Positions 12,500 through 24,065 of a DNA stretch of 64,000 nt are shown one piece after another (position 1 is the stretch's first letter; the number at the start of each line of letters is the position of its first letter). The notes beneath the pieces were generated by a model. It saw only the letters and a program-made list of their open reading frames with translations. It searched no databases and was not told the DNA's origin. Both the position numbers and the translations under genes were made by a program. This DNA is from Apostichopus japonicus (taxonomy: Eukaryota; Echinodermata; Holothuroidea; Aspidochirotida; Stichopodidae): the NCBI RefSeq assembly GCF_037975245.1, contig NC_092582.1, forward strand, positions 17,262,577 to 17,326,576. The letters are read 5' to 3'.

Positions 12500-12711
12500 C
12501 AGCTTTTTTTTTAAGGGAATTCTTGTTTCGGGCCTTTTGTCTTTAGGCGGGAATTTCTGGGAAGTGCTCCACTTCTGGAGGTGGGAACTGCCATAGTCTG
12601 AAAGAGACATAAAATATCCACAATTTAAGCTACATTTCAGGTAGTGCCAAGGAGGGGACTACTAAACATAATTTAGAAGTGCATTTCAGCCTTACGCCCT
12701 ATAGTCTATTT
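12500..12711 (+). repeat. Diverged duplication, copy A
   Basis: Shares its whole length with copy B at 13345-13552. Shared blocks include AAGGAATTCTTGTTT, TTTTAGGCGGGA, TGGGAACTG, the ACATTT(C)A segment and ATAGTCTAT. Substitutions and small indels occur throughout, so it is old. A weaker match extends upstream (GAAGTGCATG near 12378 and GAAGTGCACG near 13219). Neither copy is coding. Confidence 0.7.
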
Positions 12712-13344
12712 ACCATGTACTCTAAATAAATAAGGACTAACAAAGTCTTCCCTGTAAGCTATATCAAGCCCATCATTTAAAAATACGGAAGGTCTGTCAC
12801 AATTAAACGTTATCCCACTTAGAGCATGGATGTGACCTAACTGCGTATTTCATGTTGTAACAATTTGCAGGGAAATATACGCGCTAGTAAAAAAAAAGAA
12901 GCAGTTGAAACAGTGGCACCAAGCGCTGGCATGCACATCAATTCTCTAAATGGGGTAAAGTTTATATTGTGCTGTTAAATACTTCATGTACTATAAATAG
13001 TACAGATCATGTTATATGGTATGGGAAGAAAACACAACAGGTCTGCAAAAGAGTATAAGATATCATAAAACTCTTTATAAATAATATCTCAAGGGACAAT
13101 TACTGTGTTACCTTAAATTGTACAACGCTTGTAATTAAAATAAAGTGATAAAATGGCAAAAATCTGTTATTTTGGGGAAATTTCATCAACTATTTGGTGT
13201 TTCGTTTCAACACTTCATGAAGTGCACGTCCTCATTAGATGCCAATTCCAATATCATTACTTATAAAAAACAATATGGGTCATTGTAGGATGTCAAATCC
13301 CTGAACAAACAGTGTAATACCATATTTCACTTGCATGACACGCA

Positions 13345-13552
13345 GTCCTTTTTAAAGGAATTCTTGTTTTTTAGTGTTTTGTTTTTAGGCGGGATTTACT
13401 CAAAAGTGCCCCATTTCTGGGAGTGGGAACTGTTGGGATATTGAAAGGACACACAATACCTACATTTTAAGCCGCATTTCATGTAGTCCCCAGGAGATGA
13501 CTGCAAGAATTAATTTAGAAAGCTGTTTTGACTTCATGCTCCATAGTCTATA
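13345..13552 (+). repeat. Diverged duplication, copy B
   Basis: Direct repeat of 12500-12711, about 845 bp downstream in the same orientation. Either a tandem segmental duplication or two fragments of one dispersed repeat. Confidence 0.7.
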
Positions 13553-13599
13553 TGGCTTTGTGAAGCTTTCAGACAACAACTTTTGTGTGTATGTGTGTG

Positions 13600-14319
13600 T
13601 CGGGGGAGGGGACGTGTAGAGAAAGGCGGCGGAATGTAGAGCCCTGAATCCCCGCCCCCACCGCTGCTTTCCCCCTTTTTTGTAGTAGGTGCCAAGCAGA
13701 CGTTATCATAATAGACTTCTACGCTTGGTAATAGAGTAAGGCTATTCCATGTTTATTATCCAATAGTTCCATACTTTCAAGGTATATGACGTACGGTATA
13801 CTATATGTAACTAAATTTGACCATTTATGATCTGATACTCTTTATGCTAATTCAAAGTAAATGATCTAGCAACGCCGAGGTAGAGAATTATGTGTTTGAG
13901 GAGGCGGAGGGGGGGGGGGTAGACCACTATGGTTTTAAACACCTATATTCCTTTTTTTTGGGAGTGAGGGGGGGTCGAATGCTGTAAGTTGAATCAGGAA
14001 TAAAATCATCGCATGATGGCGTGTATCATATATATATATATATATATATTGTGAGTAATGTACTCACCGATGTGATTATACTTCTGTGTTAAGGACGCAT
14101 TGATCCGATGAAAATCAGGGCTCCAGATGCCAAATGTCTCATAAAAAATACAGAAAAGAAATCATATAAATATAAAAAAGAAAAGAGAAAAATATTTTCA
14201 GTCCGACCCAAATGGACCCAAACTAAACCCAACGTAGACCGAAATTGAAGCTGTAACGGGGAAAAGATGTCGCAAAAATGTCCACTCCTTTCTGCAAAAA
14301 AATGTCCGTCGATGATCAT

Positions 14320-14354
<35 letters not shown>

Positions 14355-16213
14355 CGGGGCGGGGCGTGGGGGGCGTGGGCGGGGCGTGGGCGGGGGCGGG
14401 AGAGAAGATTATTGTCAATTTCGAATGAATGCATAATAACAGGTCATATACTGTATATGGACAACATACGAAAGTGTACGGTAATTCATGCATGACAACG
14501 GTGAGAGGTATAACGTCGTTTATTCCTATTAAATTTCGCGATGACATGTACGGTATATTGCCAGCATATTTATCATCGGATTAAGGTTTTAAGCACTTTT
14601 GGGGATGAAATTTAAAAAATTATATGTATCCAGGAAAGAGAAACTCTATATGCCGTGTCTAACTTTGAACAGGTTCAGGCTGGCCAATTTTGGACAGAAC
14701 GAAAATTCAATTTAAGCCACTCAGATAAGGCTTCACTTTGTGAAACCTGTTAAATGAGAGTACACAACGTTTGACCACTCAGTATAGATAACAGGGATCA
14801 ACAACTAAAACAGGAATGATGCTTGCCTGGTTTTCTTTGTTGTAAGGGCTCTGATATATCAGGCCTATCGAATGAGGGTTTTGCCGTCGCGTCGGAGACA
14901 AGACTCGTAACGGGAGATTCTCGTCTTGTGTGATGCCGTTGTCGCCACAAAAATCAGTCAAAGTTTTTGTACGTGGCTTCTTCGACCGCAGTGTAAACAC
15001 GTTAGCCATACCCCTAAGTTTAAAATTCCACGTGTATATACTGTTTTGTCTTTACAGTCAAATCTGGAAACCTGTTTCGTTGATCAACGGAGGTGTGTTG
15101 TATGTAGGTTCTCGCAAAAGGAATGTAGTAGGCCGAACTAGAAATGAACGTGCATTGGCTTACGTGTTACAATGTATAAGTAACACAAGAGAGGAATTTA
15201 TTCCATGGTTGAGACTGTTTGTCAACCTAAATACGTAACAATATACAGATGTCCATTGTGTAATTTGCACAGCATTTCCAAACAGTGACGTATCAATTAC
15301 TAAGTTATATGTCGTCTGAAACACCGCATAGAAACATATACCAACGCGTGATCTTAATAGCGCGCCTATGGTGGGAGCACCTGAGCGCTGAGATATGTTA
15401 ACAGCGCCGACGGTACTATAGACACTTGACTTCTTACTTTAAGTGAAGCTGTATTAGGAACATGTTTCTATGCATAACAGATAAGGTACGTCACAACTGC
15501 AAATGAACTGGGGTATTCCGGTATGATTCGCCATCCCTTCCTTCCTTCATCACTTGGATCTCTTTAGAAACTCTACGGTTTCCCTGTCAGTGAATTCAAA
15601 ATATAATCTTAGGTGTGCAGACGCGCGCGTAAGCTGGCCTCATGTTTTTGTGTGTAGGAAGTATAGCCATCAAAGTAGAGCCTTTGGCGCAAATGCAAAT
15701 ACGATGCTTGTTGAATTACTATATAAATGCGTGAAGTTTTATGCAAGCGCACACTGAAGCTTTCTTTGAACATGCGCAGTGTATATGTCAAACATTCTGT
15801 GGCCTCTCTCTCTTACTCGGATTTGATTCATACGTGATACCCAGTTCACGTCACAACTTAAAGACCAGTCAGTCTCAGGCTCACAAATTATGCCACAAAG
15901 GCGAATTTACTGTCTACCCAAAAAAGCATGATTAATTCTCACTGTGACAGTTCAATGTCTAATTTAACGCCTCTAAATGTCTGAGGACGATTTACAGAGC
16001 CAGAAATTTCAGGGAAAGTATTTTTCTGAACAGTTTTAGCAAATAGTTGTCTAGAATTTGGGGTCGATGCTGAACATGGCCGTTATGGATTCAGTACTCT
16101 TCTAAAATAGCGTTTATTTACGTTATACCTACCTGTATGTTTTCTCCCCCAGTCATTAAACAAATCATCCATTGTGTTCTCTTCTTGATCAGCTCTTCTC
16201 GTAACTCCGCACT
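13600..16213. other. Intergenic, simple repeats, no gene seen
   Basis: Contains G-rich tracts (13590-13620, 13905-13920), an (AT)n tract at 14024-14050, a second (AT)n tract at 14324-14351 directly followed by a G-rich block (14354-14402), and short overlapping open frames on both strands at 14779-15240 that show no recognisable domain. Confidence 0.5.
14324..14402 (+). repeat. (AT)n microsatellite joined to G-rich block
   Basis: About 14 AT dinucleotides run directly into repeated GGGGC/GTGGG units. Several runs of three or more G separated by short loops fit a G-quadruplex pattern on the plus strand. Confidence 0.8.
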
Positions 16214-17290
16214 ATGTGGTGGAAGATCATTATACTCGGGATTTCTGTGGTCTTGGCTTGGCGGATATTGGGCTTTGTCTATTTCATGGGTCCTCATCGA
16301 ACGATACATACACACTGGCCAGGCCCTTGTCGGAATCTGGCCCCAATAAGGTCTGGTGCAGAAGGTATCGCGCTTTCTAGTCTGCAGGGGTTAGCCTTCA
16401 TCTCGTCTGGATACAAAACAGCTGACGTCACAGATGAACGGATAAAAAACTCTCTAGCCAGAGTTTTTCTCTTCGACTTTAACAAACCTGACGGGGACGC
16501 CAAAGAGTTAGAGCTTATAGGTGACGTCAGACTGGCGTCACCACATGGTATATCTTTATGGGAAGACAAAGAAGGCATCCAAATCTTCTTGGTGGATCAT
16601 CGGTTAACCGAAGATACGATTGAGATCGAGCCACCGCTCTCACTAAGGCATACCAGGACAATTTATAATCCTTTATTTGCTAATCTGAATGACGTCATTG
16701 CGACAGGTGACTCGAGCTTTTACGTCACAAATGCAGCGTCTGTGCGTGATGGCCCTTTGCTTACCATCTCATTCCTGCTACAGTTATCAACAGGCAGTGT
16801 AGTCTATTACGACGGAGTTACAGCCAGACAGGTAGCGGGGAATGGTAAAATCCTAAACGGAATAACGTCCTCATCCGATGGGAGGTTCATATTCGTCTCG
16901 TACATGGTTGATGAAGCTATAGTCGTGTTTCGGAGAGAGGGAGACGGCTCTTTGATGAGAGTCCAAACCATCAGTTTGTCAGCTATCCTCGACAACCTAT
17001 TTTATGATCCAGCAACTGGAGATTTGCTAGCAAGCTGTGGTATCCCGATAGGATTCTTCACTATGATCACTGACTATGGTCATAAAGCGCCCTCAAATTT
17101 ACTTCGTATCAGACCTTTGTCTGGTGGACGAGATAACCCCTTTGAAACTTATAATATCGTGGAGCTATTTGCAGATGACGGATACCTGCTGTCGGTGTCC
17201 TCGAGTGCTGCTTTATTTCAAGACAAGTTGTTACTGGGAAGCGTGCTAGAGAAAGCAGCACTATGCGAGATCAGATACGCAAATGACTGA
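16214..17290 (+). CDS. Paraoxonase/arylesterase-like protein, single exon, 358 aa
   Basis: Matches the PON family over its full length (vertebrate PONs are about 355 aa). Residues 4-24 are a hydrophobic uncleaved-type signal anchor. Recognisable blocks are GLAFISSG (59-66), PHGIS (110-114), LNDVIATG (158-165), NGITSSSDGRF (215-225), DNLFYDPATGD (260-270) and the C-terminal LLGSVLEKAALCEIRY. By alignment to PON1, His111 and His129 match the His115/His134 dyad; Glu50, Asn159, Asn215, Asp260 and Asn261 match the catalytic-calcium ligands; Asp160 matches a structural-calcium ligand; Cys39 and Cys351 match the conserved disulfide. The Asp54 equivalent is Gly51. Expected six-bladed propeller lactonase/arylesterase, membrane-anchored or secreted. 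It has no introns, unlike the nine-exon vertebrate genes. First in-frame ATG chosen. Confidence 0.88.
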   Translation: MWWKIIILGISVVLAWRILGFVYFMGPHRTIHTHWPGPCRNLAPIRSGAEGIALSSLQGLAFISSGYKTADVTDERIKNSLARVFLFDFNKPDGDAKELELIGDVRLASPHGISLWEDKEGIQIFLVDHRLTEDTIEIEPPLSLRHTRTIYNPLFANLNDVIATGDSSFYVTNAASVRDGPLLTISFLLQLSTGSVVYYDGVTARQVAGNGKILNGITSSSDGRFIFVSYMVDEAIVVFRREGDGSLMRVQTISLSAILDNLFYDPATGDLLASCGIPIGFFTMITDYGHKAPSNLLRIRPLSGGRDNPFETYNIVELFADDGYLLSVSSSAALFQDKLLLGSVLEKAALCEIRYAND

Positions 17291-19665
17291 GTGAATAGAA
17301 GCGCCAGGCTGCTTTATGGCAGGGGTGGGGGGGGTGGAGGCAAATTGCTTTGGAAGGGGAGGAGGCAGAAGGTTGGCGTTGCAAGAATCGCTATAGCAAC
17401 GTAGAGGTGGATGCTAACTGCATTAAGGGTAAAGGGTTGTGGGTGGGTGGGTAGGGAAGGGAGGGACGGGTAAGTCCATGGGTTTATATGGCAGTAATGT
17501 ATGAAAACATTTGCTATGGAAGGGGGAGGGGGGTGTGAGCGGCATGATCCTTTTTATGGCAGATGTAGACGCGAAATTTCCTTGAACGGGAGAGAGGAGA
17601 GGTGTGGCTATGAGAGGGACGAGAGCCTACAGATTGTTTATAATAGAGGAGTGGGCGCTGAATTGTTCTACAAGTCGCTGTGATAATTGAAACTTGTTTC
17701 ATAAAGGCCAATGGGAAGAGCTAGAGGGGTGTGGGGGGGGGGCGGGTGTTAAGCCATTTCATTGTTTGTAGTACGTATTAACAATTTCAAAGATAAATCG
17801 ATGATTCACCGTGTCAGTAATGAACACAAGAGTTAGTGAAATTTGACAGTAACGGATTCATCACCGTTCAACATTTAATTTTTTTTTTATGAAGATTGTA
17901 TCGAACAGCGATAAATTGCACGTGTACATATATTGGCCGCCTGCAATGAGGTTTTTTGAGTGTTTATGGTGGTTTACTGGCTCCGCTAGCAACCCTAATA
18001 AATTTGCAGGTATCCTGTTCCTCGCTTAAATAGCTAACTGTGAAATCAATAATGAATAATGTAATTAATAATGTAATAAAGGGAACAATTGAGTGAACAC
18101 GATCTCCCGAGTATCAATGTACCAAGCCCTTCCCTCCACTGGATCCTTTTAATAAGGAAACAATGAAAAGAATGCAAGACAATAGAAAACATGATCAATG
18201 TTTAGTTTTACTATAAATCATAGTCCATGAGTGTATGGTTGACAATCCACAAAAATTATTCGAAAATAACTCTTACATCTCTTGTTCGTCACCAACAAAG
18301 AGACATTTCTCCAGGGAAAGGACTCAATTCCCGGGGACTTTCTGACAACAACCCCCCCCCCACCTCCTCCACTACCCTCCCTCACACTTTTTGGAAGCTT
18401 ACTGTGCCACTGTAAGAAATTGTACTCAGGCTATATATTATTATAGCTGAATCTGTTCCGTGGCTCCGAATCCAGATAGAGTATCGATTTATAGCTTAGA
18501 CCAGCTGGGAGTCTCTGATGTGGAAAGTAAACAAGAAAACAATTGAAAATCAAAATCGCATTCCGCAAATTTTGAGCACTATTGTGTGGAATAGGTTTGG
18601 AGCTATAAAGGTGACAAAGCAATGTGTGACTCGATATTTTCAGGCATGTATATGTATATGTATATGAATATGGAATGAATATATTCGTCAAACTGAAACC
18701 AGCTGTTATCTCTCTGTACCTTGGACCCGTTTAACGCTTGTGCTAACTTTAATATCAGTCATATATTTTATATGTGCTTTTGTTGGAGTCTCGTTGCTTT
18801 CGGAAGACAATTAATTTGTTTGTTTGTCAATGACTCCAGAACAGTCAGATATTTACATTTGGACTAGAAGGAAGCCCCTGTATTTTATTTGATAACTTCG
18901 TTCACAGATTACGAATATACAGCATGCAAGAATGCATAAACTTGGAAAGGAGTGAGATCAACATACTGGAACCTGGTTTATACATACTATCGAATCGAAT
19001 GGATATCGATCGGACGGGCGGAAAGTAACTGAAATCGAAAGCCAGTCTTCCTTCTCAAGATATCCCTGCCATGTCCACTCAAGGTAAAGAACTTGTAATG
19101 GGTCGCAACTATAATTTTTGTACCCATGGGCAGGGTTGGGGGGGGGGGAATTGAGGGTTAAGACTTTATGTCATCGATGGGAGTGGTGTAAGGGGATGGG
19201 GAAACAATCCATGGATCCTTGCCTGGACATATTCGTTGGTGAGGAGGTTAAGGGTGGTGTATAGTTATGAAGAGAGTCTGATGTAGAACTATAACTATCT
19301 TCATATACGCTGCATTTTTATCATTTCAAGCGCTCAAGAAAATCTACGATCACTGTGTCTATGAATATAAGGTTTTTTAAGGTATAGATTTTCACTTTAT
19401 GCAAGATAACACTAAACCGAGTCTTCGAACTAATGGTACTATTTGTCACTAATAATTCATCATTCTAAAAAGCAGAGTAATGAGAAGATCTGAGGTATAG
19501 CAACAATTATGTCATAGATTTTGAACAAATCACGACATCGTCTATGCGTGAGAAGCGAATCTATTCTATAGGAATCACGTATCGTAACTTGTGTGGAGAA
19601 ACCCCAAGCAATGGGCTGATATATTACGTTTGGTATTTATGACTCTTTTTCTCTTGTGCAGACCA
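17291..19665. other. Intergenic, G-rich then AT-rich
   Basis: 3' flank of the paraoxonase-like gene, with GGGTGGG-rich stretches to about 17750. Possible polyadenylation signals occur at about 17996 and 18074. No gene is supported. Confidence 0.45.
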
Positions 19666-19833
19666 ATGTGGAAAATGAAGATCTTTCTAACAGCCATCGC
19701 CATATTGCTGGCCTGCTGCGCATGTATTCCGGATTTTCTTGCTTCTTTAACGGCCCATTTGGCGCTGAAGACTTTCGGCGGCACACCCAGTACATGGATG
19801 GACACACTATATAGTCTAATTAGTCAATCGTGA
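19666..19833 (+). CDS. Possible small secreted peptide, 55 aa
   Basis: A short frame starts MWKMKIFLTAIAILL, a convincing signal peptide with a small-residue cleavage region (ACCACIP), followed by about 33 residues. A pyrimidine-rich tract and GTGCAG directly before the ATG look like a splice acceptor, so this may be the first coding exon of a gene. No good donor follows. Unrecognised. Confidence 0.3.
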   Translation: MWKMKIFLTAIAILLACCACIPDFLASLTAHLALKTFGGTPSTWMDTLYSLISQS

Positions 19834-21779
19834 ATGTTTTAGTTTTTCCTTTAAATTCGTGTAAAGGAAGGACCATTGTTGGATTACACCCAGTAATATT
19901 TATTTTTAACAGAATTTAAACGGTTAACACTTTATTTGAGACGTTTAATCTTTTAGTCGTTTAATCTTTTTTCTGTGTTTTTTTTTAGTGTGTGTCACTC
20001 TACGTTGCCTCAGTTCAGCGGATTTGTTGGTCAGTGTGTTTTATATATAAACGAAGATTAGTATCGGATGTGTAATGGTACATTTTCAAAACAAACATAA
20101 ACAAAAACAAACCTTAAAAGTGCTGTAGCAATACAACCTGAATTCTCAGAGCATTCAGAGCAACAGTCTACAACCGATCATAATCTATCTTTGCGCCTTA
20201 ACTCTTTATTAAAAGTCTTTGAAAATGTTGCCGAATATCTCGTTGAGAGTACACGTTCTAGCGAAAGGAGTGACCCGTGTGGCATGCTATCACGGCAATC
20301 ATCACCGGTAACATAACAGAGGATTATTGGAAGATAAGAAGAAAATGTTCCAAGAAAGACGCAAGAAAAATGCGCATTGTTCCCTTTATTTTAAGGGGAG
20401 GGGTACTGTTATTTGTTTATCGTTGTTTATTTGCGTGAGAACTTTTAATTCACTCCCATATATACACGCGCAAGCACGAACGCTCACACTCACATATACA
20501 AGTTGGTTGAAGCAAACACTGTCTGTATAACCAATACTATATAGTAAGACGTTCCTTGTACATCCTCTTGAATTTCATGCATATATAGTTAGGATCCCAT
20601 CCTACCGAGTTGATATATATGAGACTAAACATTAATAAATCAGTCATCAACACGAATATTTTCGATATTTCAATATTTCGATCTTATATGATTTTAACAT
20701 GTCGACTCTCAATCTCATAAAAAGCGACGAAGATGGATGTTTCAACTATCTTTCAATTTTTGTTTTGGATAATGTAAACCAGGTGATCTTTTTCAACACA
20801 TATATTCCGTACGCCTTTGAAGTGGAGGGGTGGGGTGGGGTGGGGGGTTTGTGGTAGGAGTGTATATTGATGGATTTGTAGGGGCATCATATCACAACTA
20901 CAGTAGCCTGTATAGGAAGGGAGTGACTATCTACACTGTCGATGTCTGTGGAATGCAGATTCTACTATTTGGAGAGCCCGTTGATGATGGCTTAATGAAC
21001 TCTTCAGGCAATGCATCTCTCAAGGATGAGATTCCGCCTCAAGTTCTGCATGTGCACGGGGAAGGGAAGTGAACTTATTGAGGTCTATTCTTTAAGTTTG
21101 GTTATACCATGGTAAGTTTAGTAAAAAGGCATGCATCCGATCACGTACCACTGGCACACTATACGTATATCGATGTATATCAGTTTGTCTGCGGTATACA
21201 TAATGTATACTTATCTATTCATCATCTCTTGTGGAAGCATTTGTCATTGCACCAAGTGTACACAAATACAATGTTCAAATTGAGTTAGATGTTATTAAGC
21301 AAACGTTGATGTTACAAAGGGCATCGAGTTTATCTCACACAGAAATACCATTTCCTGATAAGGCTGATAGCACGCATATACATCAATATGTTTTACATAC
21401 ATTTCCACCAGACATAGGTTCAAGTCAATTAGTCAATAGTATATATAGGCTGTTCGCCGTCTACACAAGTATCTATATTCTCTCAAGGTTAAAGATTGTG
21501 GGACGACATGGAGGATGGGATAGAGCGAGAGAGAGGGGAGGGGGGGGGAATTTTACTCATCTACTGTACTTATGATCGACGGAGGAGAAATCAGCGTATT
21601 GCATGTTAGACTAGACAAGGAGAGGGATACATAGTGTATGAATGTGGGAGGGGAAGGAAGGGGTGGGGTGCCTCTACCTAGTTTAACCATTAAATTGACT
21701 TTAGCAATTAGTTATGTGACGATCCAAACAAATAGACTGTGCTTACCGATTATTTCATATGCTATATATGAAATAATGC

Positions 21780-21826
<47 letters not shown>

Positions 21827-22240
21827 TATATATATGTGTGTGTGTGTTTGTGTGTGTAAGAAGTCAAGTTGTGCTTATTAAAGTGTGTGAGGTTGGAAAG
21901 GTGGGTGTACCCACCCCCACCCCTGGATTCACGCCTGGAGAATAAACAAAAGCAACAGACAGATGCAAGTTTGTGATAATCGTAAACTGGTCGTTATTAT
22001 TCCTGAAATGATTAATTAGTTGATTCTATGACACGTCACATGTCTACATGTTATAAACAATCCAATTAGTTATAGAAAAAAAGTACCGCATGTCAGTATT
22101 TGAATATATGATTACAATATATGTGGCACAACATTACAGTCTCCGAATTCAAGAAATTTGAAGTGAAATAAAATGGTTTATTTTCATCATAAGTTGTGAC
22201 ACGTCCGAAAGAGTGAGGCTGGTTACGAAGAAGAATTGAG
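19834..22240. other. Intergenic, microsatellites, no gene seen
   Basis: Holds a GGGGTGGGG-type tract at 20824-20850, an (AT)n tract at about 21786-21835 leading into (TG)n to about 21860, and a GC-rich segment at about 21895-21930 ending CCTGGATTCACGCCTGG that resembles other transposon-end sequences in the window. Open frames at 20830-21072 and 21231-21575 look random. Confidence 0.45.
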
Positions 22241-22600
22241 CATGTAAAATAAGGGGAGAGGAGAGGAAGTGGGAGAGGAGAGGAGGAGCTTTGGGTGAAG
22301 AAATTAGCATTTAAAGAGAGGGGCGAGGCGGTTAGTGAAGAAAAAACATACCAACAAAAAGAATGGACTGATATAATACCTCATAAAATAGAAACATGGG
22401 CAAAACAAAACAGCATTAGGCATATAAAATAAGGGGGGAGAGGAGAGGAAGTGGGAGAGGAGAGGAGGAGCTTTGAGTGAAGAAATTAGCATTTAAGAGA
22501 GGGGCGGGGCGGTAAGTGAAGAAAAAGCATACCAACAAAAAGAATGGACTTATATAATACTTCAGAAAATAGAAACATGGGCAAAACAAAACAGCAGCGT
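22241..22600 (+). repeat. 180-bp unit, two tandem copies
   Basis: Copy 1 is about 22241-22420 and copy 2 about 22421-22600. Both contain a purine-rich GGGGAGAGGAGAGGAAG block, TTAGCATTTAA, ACCAACAAAAAGAATGGACT and a GGGCAAAACAAAACAGCA end, with few differences, so the duplication is recent. Confidence 0.85.
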
Positions 22601-22861
22601 AGAATGAATAAGTTGCATAATTAACGCCCATCAAAAGATATTATGCGTGACAAGATGTCTGATGTATTAATATTGGGTTAATGAAAAGGAAATTATGAAC
22701 TTACACGACTTCAAAAACAAGCTGAGACAATGAAGTGTGATATACTTAGATTACCATGCTCATATCTAGAAACTAATGTGTTTGTGTGCAAGCACATGTA
22801 TTAAATTATGCAACCACGTAAACGTGAATGCTAACGGCTAAAAATAGTATAATTTCCTCAC

Positions 22862-23647
22862 AAGGCTGTGCATTGACTAACCCATCAGTATATGCATCAT
22901 GATCGGAACAAGCAATGTAGAAAAAACGTTAGGATCAAGAGTATAGGCTGTTTATTGAACAACCCATCAGTATATGCCTCATGATGGAATAAGCAATGTA
23001 GAAAGAACGTTATGATCAAGTGTATAGGCTGTGCATTGAGCAACCCATCAGTATATGCCTCATGATGGAATAAGCAATGTAGAAAGAACGTTAGGAATAA
23101 GAGTATAGGCTGTGCATTGAACAACCAATCAGTATATGCCTCATGATGGAACAAGCAATGTAGAGAGAACGTTAGGATCAAGATTATAGGCTGTACATTG
23201 AACAACCCATCAGTATATGCGTCATGATCGGAACAAGCAATGTAGAAAGAACGTTAGGAATTAGAGTATAGGCTGTGCATTGAACAACTCATCAGTATGT
23301 GCCTCATGATGGAACAAGCAATGTAGAAAGAACGTTACGATCAAGATTATAGGCTGCGCATTGAACAACCCATCAGTATATGCCTCGTGATGGAACAAGC
23401 AATGTAGAAAGAACGTTAGGATCAACAGTATATGCTGTGCACTGAACAACCCATCAGTATATGCCTCATGATGGAACAAGCAATGTAGAAAGAACGTTAG
23501 GATCAAGAGTATAGGCTGTGCATTGAACAACCCATCAGTATGTGCCTCATGATGGAACAAGCAATGTAGAAAGAACGTTAGGATCAAGAGTATAGGCTGT
23601 GCATTGAACAACAACACATCAATATATGCCTCATGATGGAACAAGCA
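22862..23647 (-). repeat. Minisatellite, ten units of about 81 bp
   Basis: Ten direct repeats, each with CCCATCAGTATATGC, CATGATGGAACAAGCA, GAAAGAACGTTAG and TATAGGCTGTGCATTGAAC. The period is close to 81 bp, a multiple of three, so the minus strand stays open across many units and reads a repeated 27-residue phrase (core FNAQPILLILTFFLHC, then FHHEAYTDGL). Two long open runs (23644-23261 and 23205-22897) are in different frames because one unit near 23220 has an extra base. No start context, splice site or flanking coding sequence supports a gene. Confidence 0.85.
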
Positions 23648-23802
23648 GGCAGACTAGTGCACTTTTATCGCTAAATAATGTCAAGTTTTTTCGTCACTAG
23701 TTGTGACACGTCAAGAAGAGAATATTAATTGGTAGTGATATTAAATGTAAGTAAATATCGGCAATGTATACAGGTATCTTATCAAGTATAAAATAGTAAA
23801 AG

Positions 23803-24065
23803 CATGTGGCGTAGCAACAGGACCCGGTGCAGCAAACGGCAATAGGCCACAAAGGCGAGTCCACATTCAATGAATGTAAAAAATTTCCTTTTAATTTCCT
23901 TTTATTTGGCACCTGTATATAGACGCCCGGATATGACCCTCTACGGCCTTTTGCTGTAGCGGTCAGGATTTCGTTTGAATTTCCCTTTTCTTTATCGGTA
24001 GTTCTTACTGGTCAACGCTGAGGACCCAAGCCCGGTGCGGTCGCACGGGCCTAGCTACGCCGCTG
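23803..24065. mobile_element. Degenerate hAT-like MITE
   Basis: The left end contains GTGGCGTAGCAACAGGACCCGG and the right end, read on the minus strand, CAGCGGCGTAGCTAGGCCCG. These share GGCGTAGC and a downstream CC-rich part, and resemble common hAT-type termini. No clean 8-bp target duplication is visible, so the boundaries are approximate. Confidence 0.4.

Noticed and set aside
14089-14547. 152-aa minus-strand frame
   Set aside because: Spans the (AT)n and G-rich microsatellite, reading repeated Ile-Tyr and Pro; no protein character.
16420-16740. Cluster of TGACGTCA-like CRE motifs in the paraoxonase-like gene
   Set aside because: They lie inside the coding sequence and follow from repeated Asp-Val-(Thr/Ile/Arg) codons; no evidence of regulatory use.
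18431-18691. 86-aa minus-strand frame with Tyr/Thr repeats
   Set aside because: Arises from a TATATG/TGTATA-rich tract; no supporting signals.
22880-23650. CRISPR-like array
   Set aside because: Units are contiguous 81-bp repeats without unique spacers, in an animal genome; a minisatellite.
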